In this document: positions 1 through 9,271 of the stretch, one piece after another
How positions within the stretch are numbered: position 1 is the first letter of the stretch
Layout of the letters: each line of letters starts with the position of its first letter
NCBI GenBank assembly: GCA_947388185.1
Contig: CANDQP010000010.1
Coordinates: 1 to 45,496, forward strand
Source of the DNA: an uncultured Dorea sp.
Lineage (GTDB): Bacteria; Bacillota; Clostridia; Lachnospirales; Lachnospiraceae
Length of the DNA stretch: 45,496 bases
Direction: 5' to 3'
Notes under the pieces: model-generated
Database searches by the model: none
What the model saw: the letters and a program-made list of their open reading frames with translations, nothing else
What the model was told of the DNA's origin: nothing
Program-made: the position numbers and the translations under genes

Positions 1-318
1 GTTGCCGCTTCTTGGGCAGGTGACGCACAGGCAGTCATGCTGCGACAGGATAAGCTCTACCGTGTTCCGTCGGTGGTTTCTTACCTTCGGACTGTTCGTA
101 TAGACGACCATGCCTTCTTCGGCTACATTGTTACATGCGGTGATCAGCCGCTCTTTTCCTTCCAGTTCTACGACACACACACGGCAGGCTGCGATCTCAT
201 TGATTCCTTTCAGATAGCAAAGGCTTGGAATTGTGATTCCGTTCTGATCGGCAGCTTCCATGATTGTGGTATTTTCTTTTACTGAAATCTGTTTTCCGTC
301 TATTGTAAGATTTACCAT
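1..318 (-). CDS. [FeFe] hydrogenase catalytic subunit, N-terminal part (runs off window)
   Basis: The first 106 codons of a gene that continues past the left edge. The N-terminus is a plant-type [2Fe-2S] ferredoxin fold: a short beta start, then Cys34, Cys45, Cys48 and Cys62, followed by a His/Cys motif (HDCLCVTC) typical of the next [4Fe-4S] site in HydA and NuoG-like proteins. The H-cluster lies outside the window, so hydrogenase is inferred from this domain and from the NuoF/GltD-like flavoprotein just upstream, an arrangement known for group A2 [FeFe] hydrogenases. Its ATG overlaps the stop of the upstream gene (ATGGTAA), suggesting translational coupling. Alternatives are a NuoG-like or formate dehydrogenase alpha subunit. 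Confidence 0.75.
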   Translation of the reverse strand, partial: MVNLTIDGKQISVKENTTIMEAADQNGITIPSLCYLKGINEIAACRVCVVELEGKERLITACNNVAEEGMVVYTNSPKVRNHRRNTVELILSQHDCLCVTCPRSGN

Positions 319-2144
319 AATTTCTCTCTGCCTCCTTTGAATATTCCATATCCGAAATGATCGCACCGTAAGCAGCGGTTTGCTTCCTGTATTGCTTCTT
401 TCTCTGTCATGCAGTTTTCCACACCTTCAAAGTCGCAGACTCTGATTCCGGCTTCGCGTTCCGTAAGATTGACGCGGCCGCACGGAGTCCTGTCGTCGAT
501 ATTCGGGATCGGTACTTCAACATCACTGGTGATAATATGATGATAACCAAGATATTCATCAATATTTGCCGCAACCACCTTCGCTCCGGCAATCGCTTTG
601 ATCACGGTGGCAGGGCCGCTTGCACTGTCTCCTCCGGCAAATACACCCGGCATGTCCTTAAAGGCTCCGGTGCTGGTGGTGACAATCTTGCCGCGTGCTA
701 CCGGAACTCCGGCGTCCTCGAAATGCTTCGTCTCGATATTCTGGCCGATCGCAATGATCAGAACGTCGCATGGGATATAGATATTCTCTTCTCCGGTAGG
801 CCGGATGCTTGCGCGTCCGTCGCGGATGGCGCTTACCATCTGCGGAGTCACATAGATGCCCTTTACATGGTTATTCTCGTCTACGTCAATGGAAGCAGGG
901 GCTTTTAGTGTCTGCATCTCGATTCCTTCAGCGACCGCTCCTTCGATCTCATCGTAGAGGGCCGTCATATCTGCGATCCTTCTGCGGTAAACGATGCTGA
1001 CCTTCTTAGCGCCCAGACGCTTGGCGGTGCGCACGGCATCCATGGACACATTGCCGCCTCCGATCACGGCGACTTCCTTGCCGGTCAGGTCCATAATCTT
1101 GTTCATTCCCACGTCTCTTAAGAATTCTACTGCAGGGAGTACGCCTGCGGCGTCTTCACCTTCTATTCCCAATTTCTTGTCGGTGCTTGCACCGACGGCG
1201 ATGAGCACTGCGTCATATTCCTTCTGGATCTCCTGGATCGTAATGTCTGTTCCGACCTTCACCCCGTATCTGACTTCTACGCCGGTCTTTAGGATGCTGT
1301 TGATATCGTCGTCCAGCCGGTCTTTCGGCAGCCGGTAATTAGGGATACCGTAGCGCAGCATTCCCCCAAGCTTCGGAAGCATCTCGTATACGGTGGTCTG
1401 ATGTCCCATAAGCTGCAGATAATAAGCTGCGCTTAAGCCGCACGGACCGCCGCCCAGAACCGCCACCTTCTTGCCGGTGCTCTCGGCACATGCCGGAGGC
1501 TCGACCTCTCCTGCGAAATCTGCCGCCACGCGCTTAAGGCCGCGGATGTTGATGGCATCGTCTACCATATTTCTGCGGCATCTTGCCTCGCAGGGGTGCT
1601 CACAGATGAAGCCGCAGGTTGTGGGGAACGGATTGTCCTTGCGGATCAGGCGGATAGCATCCGCGTACCTTCCGTCCCTGACCAGCGCGATATAACCCGG
1701 AATATCCACACGGGCGGGGCACAAGGATACACAGGGTACCGGCTGGCTGTATGTACAGATGCATCGTCCTCTCTCAATATGTTCAATATAGTCGTCCCGG
1801 TATCCGATCAGTCCCTTATATACCATATTGGCGGCCTCATAGCCGATCGCGCAGTCTGCGGACTCCATAACGGACACGGCTGTCTTCTCCATAATATCCA
1901 GGGTTTCCATGGTTGCTTTCCCGTCAAGGACATCCTTGATCAGGTGGTTAAGCTGGCCAAGCCCGATTCGGCACGGCACACATTTGCCGCAGGTCTGTGC
2001 ATGACATAACTCCAAAAATGCCCTCGCCATATCTACCGGGCATAATCCCGGCGGACTGGATTCGATCCGACGTTCCAGATCTTTGTAAAGACCTTCTATC
2101 ACGATGTCAGCCCGGCTTGGAGAGTCAATCTCTAATCTACTCAT
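312..2144 (-). CDS. NuoF C-terminal/GltD-like NAD(P)-FAD iron-sulfur oxidoreductase
   Basis: A 610-residue fusion. Residues 35-100 carry the NuoF-type [4Fe-4S] motif (CGKCVPCR at 52-59, further Cys near 97). From about 125 it is GltD-like: a Cys-rich N-terminal Fe-S domain (several CxxxC groups at about 128-190), an FAD Rossmann motif (VAVLGGGPCGLSAAYY, about 225), an NAD(P) Rossmann motif (VAVIGGGNVSMDA, about 365), and a C-terminal CLRCDHFG motif. It would move electrons between NAD(P)H and the iron-sulfur clusters of the hydrogenase encoded next. The start has a clear AGGAGG site 5' of the ATG. It is not a complete NuoF, because the FMN domain is absent, and no glutamate synthase large subunit is adjacent, so a hydrogenase partner role is more likely than GltD. 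Confidence 0.85.
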   Translation of the reverse strand: MSRLEIDSPSRADIVIEGLYKDLERRIESSPPGLCPVDMARAFLELCHAQTCGKCVPCRIGLGQLNHLIKDVLDGKATMETLDIMEKTAVSVMESADCAIGYEAANMVYKGLIGYRDDYIEHIERGRCICTYSQPVPCVSLCPARVDIPGYIALVRDGRYADAIRLIRKDNPFPTTCGFICEHPCEARCRRNMVDDAINIRGLKRVAADFAGEVEPPACAESTGKKVAVLGGGPCGLSAAYYLQLMGHQTTVYEMLPKLGGMLRYGIPNYRLPKDRLDDDINSILKTGVEVRYGVKVGTDITIQEIQKEYDAVLIAVGASTDKKLGIEGEDAAGVLPAVEFLRDVGMNKIMDLTGKEVAVIGGGNVSMDAVRTAKRLGAKKVSIVYRRRIADMTALYDEIEGAVAEGIEMQTLKAPASIDVDENNHVKGIYVTPQMVSAIRDGRASIRPTGEENIYIPCDVLIIAIGQNIETKHFEDAGVPVARGKIVTTSTGAFKDMPGVFAGGDSASGPATVIKAIAGAKVVAANIDEYLGYHHIITSDVEVPIPNIDDRTPCGRVNLTEREAGIRVCDFEGVENCMTEKEAIQEANRCLRCDHFGYGIFKGGREKLW

Positions 2145-2194
2145 TTTACGTTCATTCCTCCTTTTTGTATAAAATATTATGAATAATTACAATT

Positions 2195-2223
2195 ATTATA
2201 ACATTTGTTTGAGAATTTGTAAG
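2195..2223 (-). promoter_or_regulatory. Predicted sigma-A promoter for the hydrogenase operon
   Basis: On the minus strand, CTTACA (2218-2223) and TATAAT (2195-2200) are separated by 17 nt, giving a start near 2188 and a leader of about 45 nt. The -10 is perfect and the -35 matches 4 of 6. Confidence 0.5.
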
Positions 2224-2243
2224 TAGTTTTATATTAAAAAGCA

Positions 2244-2272
2244 TTCTCAAAACCAAGAAATATTGGTATAAT
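2244..2272 (+). promoter_or_regulatory. Predicted promoter for the histidine kinase/LRR operon
   Basis: TTCTCA (2244-2249), 17 nt, then a perfect TATAAT (2267-2272). Transcription would begin near 2279. That leaves room for the ATG at 2315 but hardly for the TTG at 2282, supporting the later start. No other obvious promoter is seen before 13729. Confidence 0.5.
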
Positions 2273-2314
2273 GTTACGTGATTGAAAAATTCTATTATTA
2301 CGGAGTTTATAAGC

Positions 2315-4027
2315 ATGGATATGATTTTAAATTACATAGATCAACATATGGAGCCGCTGTGTCTGCTGTTCTGCTCTATAGTTTTTGCAGCGGTGTGCCT
2401 GCTGCTGTATTTGAGAGAGAGGAGCCGAGCGGCGCAGACAGAAGCTTTGGTTCTTGGAGAACGCGGGTTTTACCGGTCCTTTGCGGTCAACAGGCAGGAT
2501 TTTTTCATGCTGGTCGGAAGGAGCGACTTGCATATTCATTATATCAGCCCGAATTTTGAGGCTCTGACCGGGCTTGATACGGAGCGCGTGTATGCAGACC
2601 TTGAGGTGCTTAGATCTCTGGTTGAGCCGAAGACTGCCAGGAATGTGCTTAAGGAGCTTAAGGCATGGGATCAGACGCGGGAGCTTAAGCTGGAATTCGG
2701 CTATAAGGCATACGGAAGGAAGCGGGAGAGACATGGCTGTGTGTCCATTGAGCCGGACAAGGACCGTTATCTGGTCGTGTTCAATGATAACACGGAGGAT
2801 TACGAGATACGCAGTTCCATGAAGAGAGAGCTTGAACATGCATATCAGGAGAGCCAGGCCAAGACAGATTTCCTGTCCAAGATGTCCCATGAGATCCGTA
2901 CGCCGATGAACGGGGTATTGGGGATGTTGAGCCTTGCGAAGGCCCATGTGAGAGACCCGAAGCAGACGGAATATTATCTGGACCGTGCGGAGAGTCTGTC
3001 TCAGTTTCTGCTGACGCTGATCAATGACATCCTGGATATGTCCAGGATCGAGAGCGGGAAGATGGAGCTTGAGGCAGTGCCGTTTGATCTGTTTGAAGTA
3101 GCGGAGAAGTTGGATTCCATGTTCCGCAATACGACGGAGGCGAAGAACCTGTTCTGGGATGTTCAGATGCAGGATTTTGACGTGAGCCGGGTAGTTGGGG
3201 ACGAGCTGCGGCTGACGCAGGTTATTATTAATTTTATATCCAACGCGGTCAAGTTCACGCCTGCAGGCGGTTCTGTCATTGTTACCTTCCGGCAGATGCA
3301 TAAGATCGAAGGGAAGCTCCATCTGATGATCCGGGTGAGGGATACAGGTAAGGGGATCAAGGCCGATTTCTTAAGCAAGATCTTCCGTCCTTTCGAGCAG
3401 GAAGATGCGTCTACCGCCCATCATTACGGAGGCAGCGGCCTTGGTATGGCGATCGCAGACAATATCGTCAAACTGATGAACGGCGAGATCATCGTGGAGA
3501 GCGAAGAGGGGAAAGGTACGGAGTTCGTGGTCTATATCAGTCTCCCGATCGCCGAAGGAGAACAGAGAGTACCGGATTCCTGGAAGGAAATGAAAGACAC
3601 AGCAGGCGAAGAAGACCGGAAGAAAGCTATCGAGGAATTTACGCTGGAGGGCGTGCGTCTCTTGCTTGCGGAGGACAATGACGTCAATGCGGAGATCGCC
3701 ATGGAGATCCTTGAGATGGAAGGGGCCGTGACAGAGCGCGCCTGTGACGGGCTGGAAGCGGTAAGGATGTTCGAGGAGAGCCCGGAGAACGGATACGATG
3801 CGATCCTTATGGATATCCAGATGCCGAACATGACTGGCTGGGAGGCGGCGGCCGAAATCAGGAAGTTACAGAGACCGGATGCGGATATTCCGATCTTTGC
3901 CATGTCTGCCAATGCATTTGTTGAGGATAAGCGGCATTCCATGGAGATGGGGATGAACGGACATATTACGAAGCCGGTTGATTATGACGAGGTCCGCCGT
4001 CTGGTAGGCGAGGCTTTGCTGAAATAA
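2315..4027 (+). CDS. Hybrid sensor histidine kinase/response regulator
   Basis: 570 residues from the ATG at 2315, chosen because CGGAG lies 9 nt upstream; a TTG start at 2282 would add 11 residues but has no ribosome site. Order: one membrane segment (about 12-35), a PAS-like sensor region (about 55-160), HisKA with MSHEIRTPMNG and phosphoacceptor His192, HATPase_c (N box NFISNAVKF, G boxes RDTGKGI and GGSGLGMAI), and a receiver domain (about 440-570) with LLAEDN, Asp500 in LMDIQMPNM and the Lys of TKPVD. There is no DNA-binding output domain, so it probably acts through phosphorelay or protein contact. The next gene starts 36 nt later with no visible terminator, so it is likely co-transcribed with the LRR/MoxR genes, an unusual pairing. 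Confidence 0.9.
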   Translation: MDMILNYIDQHMEPLCLLFCSIVFAAVCLLLYLRERSRAAQTEALVLGERGFYRSFAVNRQDFFMLVGRSDLHIHYISPNFEALTGLDTERVYADLEVLRSLVEPKTARNVLKELKAWDQTRELKLEFGYKAYGRKRERHGCVSIEPDKDRYLVVFNDNTEDYEIRSSMKRELEHAYQESQAKTDFLSKMSHEIRTPMNGVLGMLSLAKAHVRDPKQTEYYLDRAESLSQFLLTLINDILDMSRIESGKMELEAVPFDLFEVAEKLDSMFRNTTEAKNLFWDVQMQDFDVSRVVGDELRLTQVIINFISNAVKFTPAGGSVIVTFRQMHKIEGKLHLMIRVRDTGKGIKADFLSKIFRPFEQEDASTAHHYGGSGLGMAIADNIVKLMNGEIIVESEEGKGTEFVVYISLPIAEGEQRVPDSWKEMKDTAGEEDRKKAIEEFTLEGVRLLLAEDNDVNAEIAMEILEMEGAVTERACDGLEAVRMFEESPENGYDAILMDIQMPNMTGWEAAAEIRKLQRPDADIPIFAMSANAFVEDKRHSMEMGMNGHITKPVDYDEVRRLVGEALLK

Positions 4028-4063
4028 ACCTGGCAATCATTAAAAGGTGAGTGAGTTATAGTT

Positions 4064-7000
4064 ATGAAGAAATGGAAGAATATCAAGAAGAGCCATCTGG
4101 CTGCAGCGCTGACAGTGGTTCTGGTGGCGGGAGCAGGAGTGACTGTGCTGCTTAATGCGTCCAGCCTGAACAGAATCTTTGAACCCAGGGATTTCGAGCG
4201 TTTTGAGAATGAATATGAGGACGGCAGCGAGTTTGACTCTGTGTCGGGAGACGGAGAAGAGTCCGATCTTGCCGACGAGCATGAGGACGGCCGGGATAAT
4301 GCGGATGAGGATGTACAGAAGGCGCTGCGGGTCGCCGAAGATGAGTCCGGGGACAGGGATCGGCCGGGGCTTGCTGACGACCGGAATCATACAGGCGGCC
4401 CGGGCAGGGAAGAGAATCCGGATGCATTCGAGGTCGTAGATAACCAGGGGATCGGCGGCATCGACGTAAGGCCCGGTGACGGTAACGATGCCAATATTCC
4501 GGGCAGCGGCGGGAATGCAGACGGTAACGGGAGTGATCCGTCTGTTCCTGGAAGCCCAGGGAATTCCGATCAGAACGGCAAGCCGGGCGGGACGGAGAGA
4601 CCGGGTACATCCGGTAAGCCGGAGCGTCCGGGGAAGCCGGAATTCCCGTGGAAGCCGGGGGATCCGGGCAATCCGGATGACCCGGATGATCCGGATATAC
4701 CGGTCAAATGGGAGGATGAGCAGCTTAAGCCCCGGGACCCGGTTCAGACGGAGCATGGAACCTTGATGAGACTCAGCGCGGTGATTCACAGGGAATATTA
4801 TCAGGGAGATGTATTTCAGGGGGAGGATGCGACAGTCACCGCAACCTTCCTGAAGGGCGGTTCAAGCCGTGAGATCACCGTGCCGTACGGGGGAGCGGAT
4901 GGTTACAGCGTCCAGCTTTCCACACAGACCCGGGGGCGGCATACGGCTACCTTTACCTATAAGGGAGTTACGGCGAGAGCGCAGTATGAGGTGATCTCAA
5001 GCGAAGTCTCTGTGTTCTATTACGGCGAGAACGGAGGGAATATATACGCGTTTAGCTTCCCGGGACCGATTGATGCGGAAGAATTGCCATCCATACCTGC
5101 CACAAGCGGCGGCAGGGCAGATCTGACGGATGCTCACAGCCGCCTGATCGCTTATCTGGGAGATCGGAAGATTGAGGCTGAGTTTAAGAAAGAACACAAC
5201 TACAGCAATGTTGTATTTCTGCGGGAGCAGGACGGATATCTGGCTACGATGCTGTCCGGATTCCGGTATTATTCCAACGGGGCGCTGGCAGAAGACGGAG
5301 GACCATATCTGTATTATCCGGTTTCAAACTGGGGAGCGTTCACAAGGCATGTCGTGGATGTGGTGACGGAAGTTCCGGAAGGCTATAAGATCATCCGTTC
5401 TGTGTCGAATGGGGAGGACCTCAACAGATACAGAGGAGAGCAGGTACTTAAGGGATATACCGGGAGTGATACGGTTCTTAGTGTGCCTGCGGGCGTGACG
5501 AAGATCAGCCTGGAAGGAACCCAGGGGAACGGGGATATCACGTCGATGGTACTGCCGGAGAGTGTCAGTGTGATCGACTTCGAGAGTATTACCAGATGTC
5601 TGCCGGGGCTTGAGTCTTACGCGGGCCAGGGGACCGGCAATTATCAGGCGATAGACGGGGCGCTCTACAGCGGGGACGGCAGTACGCTGATCAGTGTTCC
5701 GCCGGGGAAGACGGAACTTCAGATCCCGGATGCGGTGACAACGATTGCGGGCAATGCGTTCCTGGGCAGCCGTATCAGAGAATTGACGATTCCAGGTACG
5801 GTAACCCGGCTTGAGGAAGATTGTCTGAAAGGATTTGCAGGAGATGTGATCCGCATAAAGGGACAGGGGGATCTAAGTGTCGGCTCTGATACCGGATATA
5901 GAGGGAAGGTCTTATTCGAGGACTCGGCTTATGACATCCTGCTGAAAAGGGGAATGGCTGCATTTCGAAGCGAGGCGGTAAGCTTTGGGGCGATGGACGG
6001 CAGCGGTGCGGAGATTCCGGGGAAAACGGGAATCTACCGGTACGACAGTAAACGCGGCGTCCTGACGCTTGCAGATAAACAGGAGACGCTGGCGGGCATC
6101 CTGCCCGGCAGATCTGGATATTACAGGGTGCCTGCGGGGATCACGGAGATAGGAGAAGCGGCTTTTGCCGGTGCGGACAGCCTGCGGGAGATCGAGCTGC
6201 CGGATACGGTGCATAAGCTTCAGGACGGAAGCCTGGTGCTTCTTGAGAATGTAAGGCGGATCCTGATATCTTCAAAGAATCTGGAGATCTCTCCGATGAT
6301 ATTCGGCGATCCGGCGGCAGGAGCCAAGGTGCCGGATCTGGAGATCTGCGTGCCCAAGGAAGCTTATCAGACTTATCTCTCACAGTGGTCGCAGGTGCTG
6401 GACCCGGTCTATGGAAGAGGAGCGGTCAGACGGCTGCTGGCAGTGAATGATGACACGGTCTTCTACGAAGATGAAGCAAAATACCAGAAGATCGTCAAAG
6501 GCGGCAAGGAGTCTTACCGTCTGCTTACAGTGTACGCACAGAATCAGACTGCTTTTAAGGTGAAGGATCAGACTTCAGAGATCGGCGAGGGGGCGTTTGC
6601 CGGCTGCGGCATGCTTGAGATCGTGTATCTGCCGGATACCGTGAATAAGATAGGAGCGGGAGCCTTTGCAGGCTGCGGAAAGCTCCAGACAGTGACGGCA
6701 AAGGCCGCGGATATATTTCCGTCGGATGCATTTGATCCGGCGGGCTTGGAGGTACGGATCTATGAGAAGGGGGACCGTTTCGCAGAATTCGTCTATGATG
6801 AAGGCATGGTGTATGGAAAGTCCGGGGATGGGATCTATACTCTGCTCGATGTGCCGACAGATCGCACGGCGGATGTTGCGGTCTATCAGAAGACTGGATA
6901 TCTGAATGCGGAGGCCTTCAAGGACTGTACGGCTTTAAGCCGTATCGAGATACCGGACCAGAAGGCGCTTATAGAGATCGGAGATCGTTGTTTCGAGAAC

Positions 7001-9271
7001 TGCAGGGCAGTAGGAGCGTTCGATCTGTCGAAGGCTGCAAGCCTTGGGAAGATCGGGGAAGGAGCGTTTCGTTCCTGTACGGGTCTTACGAGCCTGATCC
7101 TGCCCGGAGGTGTCGGCGAAGTCCCCGGCGGAATGTGCTACGACTGTTCCGCTTTGGAGACGGTAGAGGCAAAAGGCGCTGCCGTGATCGGGGACGAGGC
7201 GTTCTATAATTGTGTCAGCCTTAAGCAGGGAAGCCTGTCGCTTGGATGGGATCAGATCACTGCGGTCGGGGACCGGGCTTTCGCGTATTGTGTCCAGATC
7301 ACTGCGTTTCCGAGTATGAACAGCCTTGAGAGCCTTGGGATCCAGACCTTCTTCTCCTGTCAGCGGCTTCGCCAGATTGTTTTGCCGGAGACGCTGACCA
7401 GCATGGGTGAGGAGTGCTTCGGTGAATGCGGTTCCCTTACGCGGGTGGAACTGAACGGGAAGCTGACGGGTATCAGCCGTTACTGCTTCTATGGCTGCCG
7501 CGAGCTTGTCAGTGTTGAATTCAGCGAACAGCAGAGGGAGGCGCTGCAGTTGATCGGTGTGCAGGCGTTCGGACATTGTACGTCCCTTGAGAGTCTGGAC
7601 CTTGGAAGCTTCCCGGGGTTGAAGCAGATGGGAGAGCGCACGTTCCTGGGCTGTGACGCGCTGACTACGGTCAAGATGCCGGAGAATCTTGAAAAGGTCC
7701 CGGATTATTGCTTTGAGGATTGTCAGAATCTATCCATCCTGACGCTGGTATCCGGCGAGGTGACGAAGCTTGGCAGCGCGGTCTTCGGGGATGTCTTATC
7801 GCCGTATCTCAATATATGGGTTCAGCAGGAGAAGCTTGCGGATTATGAGGCGGCATACACGGAGATATTGGATCAGTTGTACGGCGAGGGAACTGCGAAG
7901 AAGATCCTGGGAATGATTGATAACGGGAGAGAGATTATACGGGGAGTCGTATTTGAGTTTACAGACGGGGGTAAGATCCTGAAGGAAGTCACGGATGCAT
8001 TCCGGACAACATTTACAGGGAACTATACGGTTCCGGGAGAGACGGTTCGGATCGAGGCAGACGCATTTGCAGGCTGTCTGAACATTACCGGCGTCATATT
8101 GCCTGCCGGCAGCAGGATCAGCCTGGGAGACCGGTGTTTTAAAGCATGTCCCGGGCTTGAGACGGTAGAGCTGTACGGGGATATCCCGGAATGGGGTATG
8201 GAGACGTTCATGGATTGTACCGCCCTTAAGAAAATAAATATCGGCAGAATGGGATCGGAGGAGATTACGCGGATCGGAACCAGGGCTTTCGCAGGATGCA
8301 CAGGTCTTTCGGACCGTGAGAGTGCATTGTCCCTTGGGGCGCCGATATCAGTTCTGGGAGAAGAGTGTTTTGCGGGGTGTACGAATCTTCAGGCGATTCC
8401 GCTGACAGAGAGTGCGAGACGTGCGATCGAGGTGATCGAGGATCGGGCGTTTGCAGGCTGTACGAGTCTGACACAATTCCTGAACAGTACGTTTGACGGC
8501 GTTAAGACTATAGGCAACTATGTATTTACCGGATGTGACTCGCTTCGTAATCCATCCATACCGGCAACTGTAACGTCGATCGGGGAGGGATGTTTTGCAG
8601 ATTGTAAGAGTCTTACGACCGTGAGCTTCTACTGTGTGCTGGAGGAGTATCCTAAGGACTGCTTCAGGAATTGTCCAAATCTTACGAGGACCGGAGGAGT
8701 TGCGGCTGCACTCGGCGGCCTCAGACGGATCGGGGACGGCGCTTATGAAGGCTGTACGTCTCTGACGACGAATGCGAGCTGGAATCTGGGACGTTATTCG
8801 GGGCTAGAGGAGATCGGCGTTAATTCCTTCCGGGGATGTTCGGGGATGACGGAGATCGCGGTTCCGGCAACGGTGAGACGGATCGGGGCGGGCGCCTTCG
8901 ACGGCCTGAGCGGTGTCGGGAAGATCACGTTCCAGTCAAAAGAGGTGCCAGAGATGGGAGTCTGGTCTGTTGTTTCGGCGCCGGTTGGTTTCGAGATCCG
9001 GGTTCCGGACAGTCAGACGGAGAATGACAGCGTATATAAGGCCTATCTGGCGCTGTTTGGTAAGCTGCTCGGAGAAGACCGGGCATATGAGGTCTTAGAT
9101 TCGCTGACAGACGGAGCGAAGGGGCGCAATCCAAGAAGTATTGCGGCGGATGCCCTTCAGACGGACGGAATGGAAGAAACGGAAGAAACGGAAGAAGCGG
9201 AAGGTTCTTCAATGCCGGCAGAGACGCAGGCACAGCCAGAAGAAGTAATTAAAGGAGATATTTTGGAATGA
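4064..9271 (+). CDS. Giant BspA-type leucine-rich repeat surface protein
   Basis: 1735 residues. Residues 1-35 are a positively charged start plus one hydrophobic segment (signal peptide or uncleaved anchor). Residues about 40-225 are acidic and then Gly/Pro-rich low complexity, a stalk-like region. About 228-315 resembles a bacterial Ig-like beta domain. From about 470 to 1670 come many LRR_5 (BspA/Treponema pallidum type) units built around the pattern IGdxAFaGCtxLxxixLP. The tail is Glu/Thr-rich. There is no LPXTG motif and no C-terminal membrane helix, so anchoring would rely on the N-terminus. LRR_5 proteins usually mediate adhesion or protein contact. The stop overlaps the MoxR start (ATGA), a strong sign of translational coupling. 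The ligand cannot be told from sequence. Confidence 0.85.
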   Translation: MKKWKNIKKSHLAAALTVVLVAGAGVTVLLNASSLNRIFEPRDFERFENEYEDGSEFDSVSGDGEESDLADEHEDGRDNADEDVQKALRVAEDESGDRDRPGLADDRNHTGGPGREENPDAFEVVDNQGIGGIDVRPGDGNDANIPGSGGNADGNGSDPSVPGSPGNSDQNGKPGGTERPGTSGKPERPGKPEFPWKPGDPGNPDDPDDPDIPVKWEDEQLKPRDPVQTEHGTLMRLSAVIHREYYQGDVFQGEDATVTATFLKGGSSREITVPYGGADGYSVQLSTQTRGRHTATFTYKGVTARAQYEVISSEVSVFYYGENGGNIYAFSFPGPIDAEELPSIPATSGGRADLTDAHSRLIAYLGDRKIEAEFKKEHNYSNVVFLREQDGYLATMLSGFRYYSNGALAEDGGPYLYYPVSNWGAFTRHVVDVVTEVPEGYKIIRSVSNGEDLNRYRGEQVLKGYTGSDTVLSVPAGVTKISLEGTQGNGDITSMVLPESVSVIDFESITRCLPGLESYAGQGTGNYQAIDGALYSGDGSTLISVPPGKTELQIPDAVTTIAGNAFLGSRIRELTIPGTVTRLEEDCLKGFAGDVIRIKGQGDLSVGSDTGYRGKVLFEDSAYDILLKRGMAAFRSEAVSFGAMDGSGAEIPGKTGIYRYDSKRGVLTLADKQETLAGILPGRSGYYRVPAGITEIGEAAFAGADSLREIELPDTVHKLQDGSLVLLENVRRILISSKNLEISPMIFGDPAAGAKVPDLEICVPKEAYQTYLSQWSQVLDPVYGRGAVRRLLAVNDDTVFYEDEAKYQKIVKGGKESYRLLTVYAQNQTAFKVKDQTSEIGEGAFAGCGMLEIVYLPDTVNKIGAGAFAGCGKLQTVTAKAADIFPSDAFDPAGLEVRIYEKGDRFAEFVYDEGMVYGKSGDGIYTLLDVPTDRTADVAVYQKTGYLNAEAFKDCTALSRIEIPDQKALIEIGDRCFENCRAVGAFDLSKAASLGKIGEGAFRSCTGLTSLILPGGVGEVPGGMCYDCSALETVEAKGAAVIGDEAFYNCVSLKQGSLSLGWDQITAVGDRAFAYCVQITAFPSMNSLESLGIQTFFSCQRLRQIVLPETLTSMGEECFGECGSLTRVELNGKLTGISRYCFYGCRELVSVEFSEQQREALQLIGVQAFGHCTSLESLDLGSFPGLKQMGERTFLGCDALTTVKMPENLEKVPDYCFEDCQNLSILTLVSGEVTKLGSAVFGDVLSPYLNIWVQQEKLADYEAAYTEILDQLYGEGTAKKILGMIDNGREIIRGVVFEFTDGGKILKEVTDAFRTTFTGNYTVPGETVRIEADAFAGCLNITGVILPAGSRISLGDRCFKACPGLETVELYGDIPEWGMETFMDCTALKKINIGRMGSEEITRIGTRAFAGCTGLSDRESALSLGAPISVLGEECFAGCTNLQAIPLTESARRAIEVIEDRAFAGCTSLTQFLNSTFDGVKTIGNYVFTGCDSLRNPSIPATVTSIGEGCFADCKSLTTVSFYCVLEEYPKDCFRNCPNLTRTGGVAAALGGLRRIGDGAYEGCTSLTTNASWNLGRYSGLEEIGVNSFRGCSGMTEIAVPATVRRIGAGAFDGLSGVGKITFQSKEVPEMGVWSVVSAPVGFEIRVPDSQTENDSVYKAYLALFGKLLGEDRAYEVLDSLTDGAKGRNPRSIAADALQTDGMEETEETEEAEGSSMPAETQAQPEEVIKGDILE

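Noticed and set aside
2282-2314. TTG start adding 11 residues to the histidine kinase
   Set aside because: It has no ribosome site and lies almost at the predicted transcription start; the ATG at 2315 has CGGAG at good distance.
2327-3322. 331-codon open frame antisense to the histidine kinase
   Set aside because: It lies fully inside a well-supported kinase gene, has no recognisable domain and no ribosome site; it results from codon bias.
4040-4789. 249-codon open frame antisense to the LRR protein start
   Set aside because: It mirrors the Gly/Pro/Asp-rich low-complexity tract and has an Arg/Pro/Leu-rich composition typical of shadow frames.
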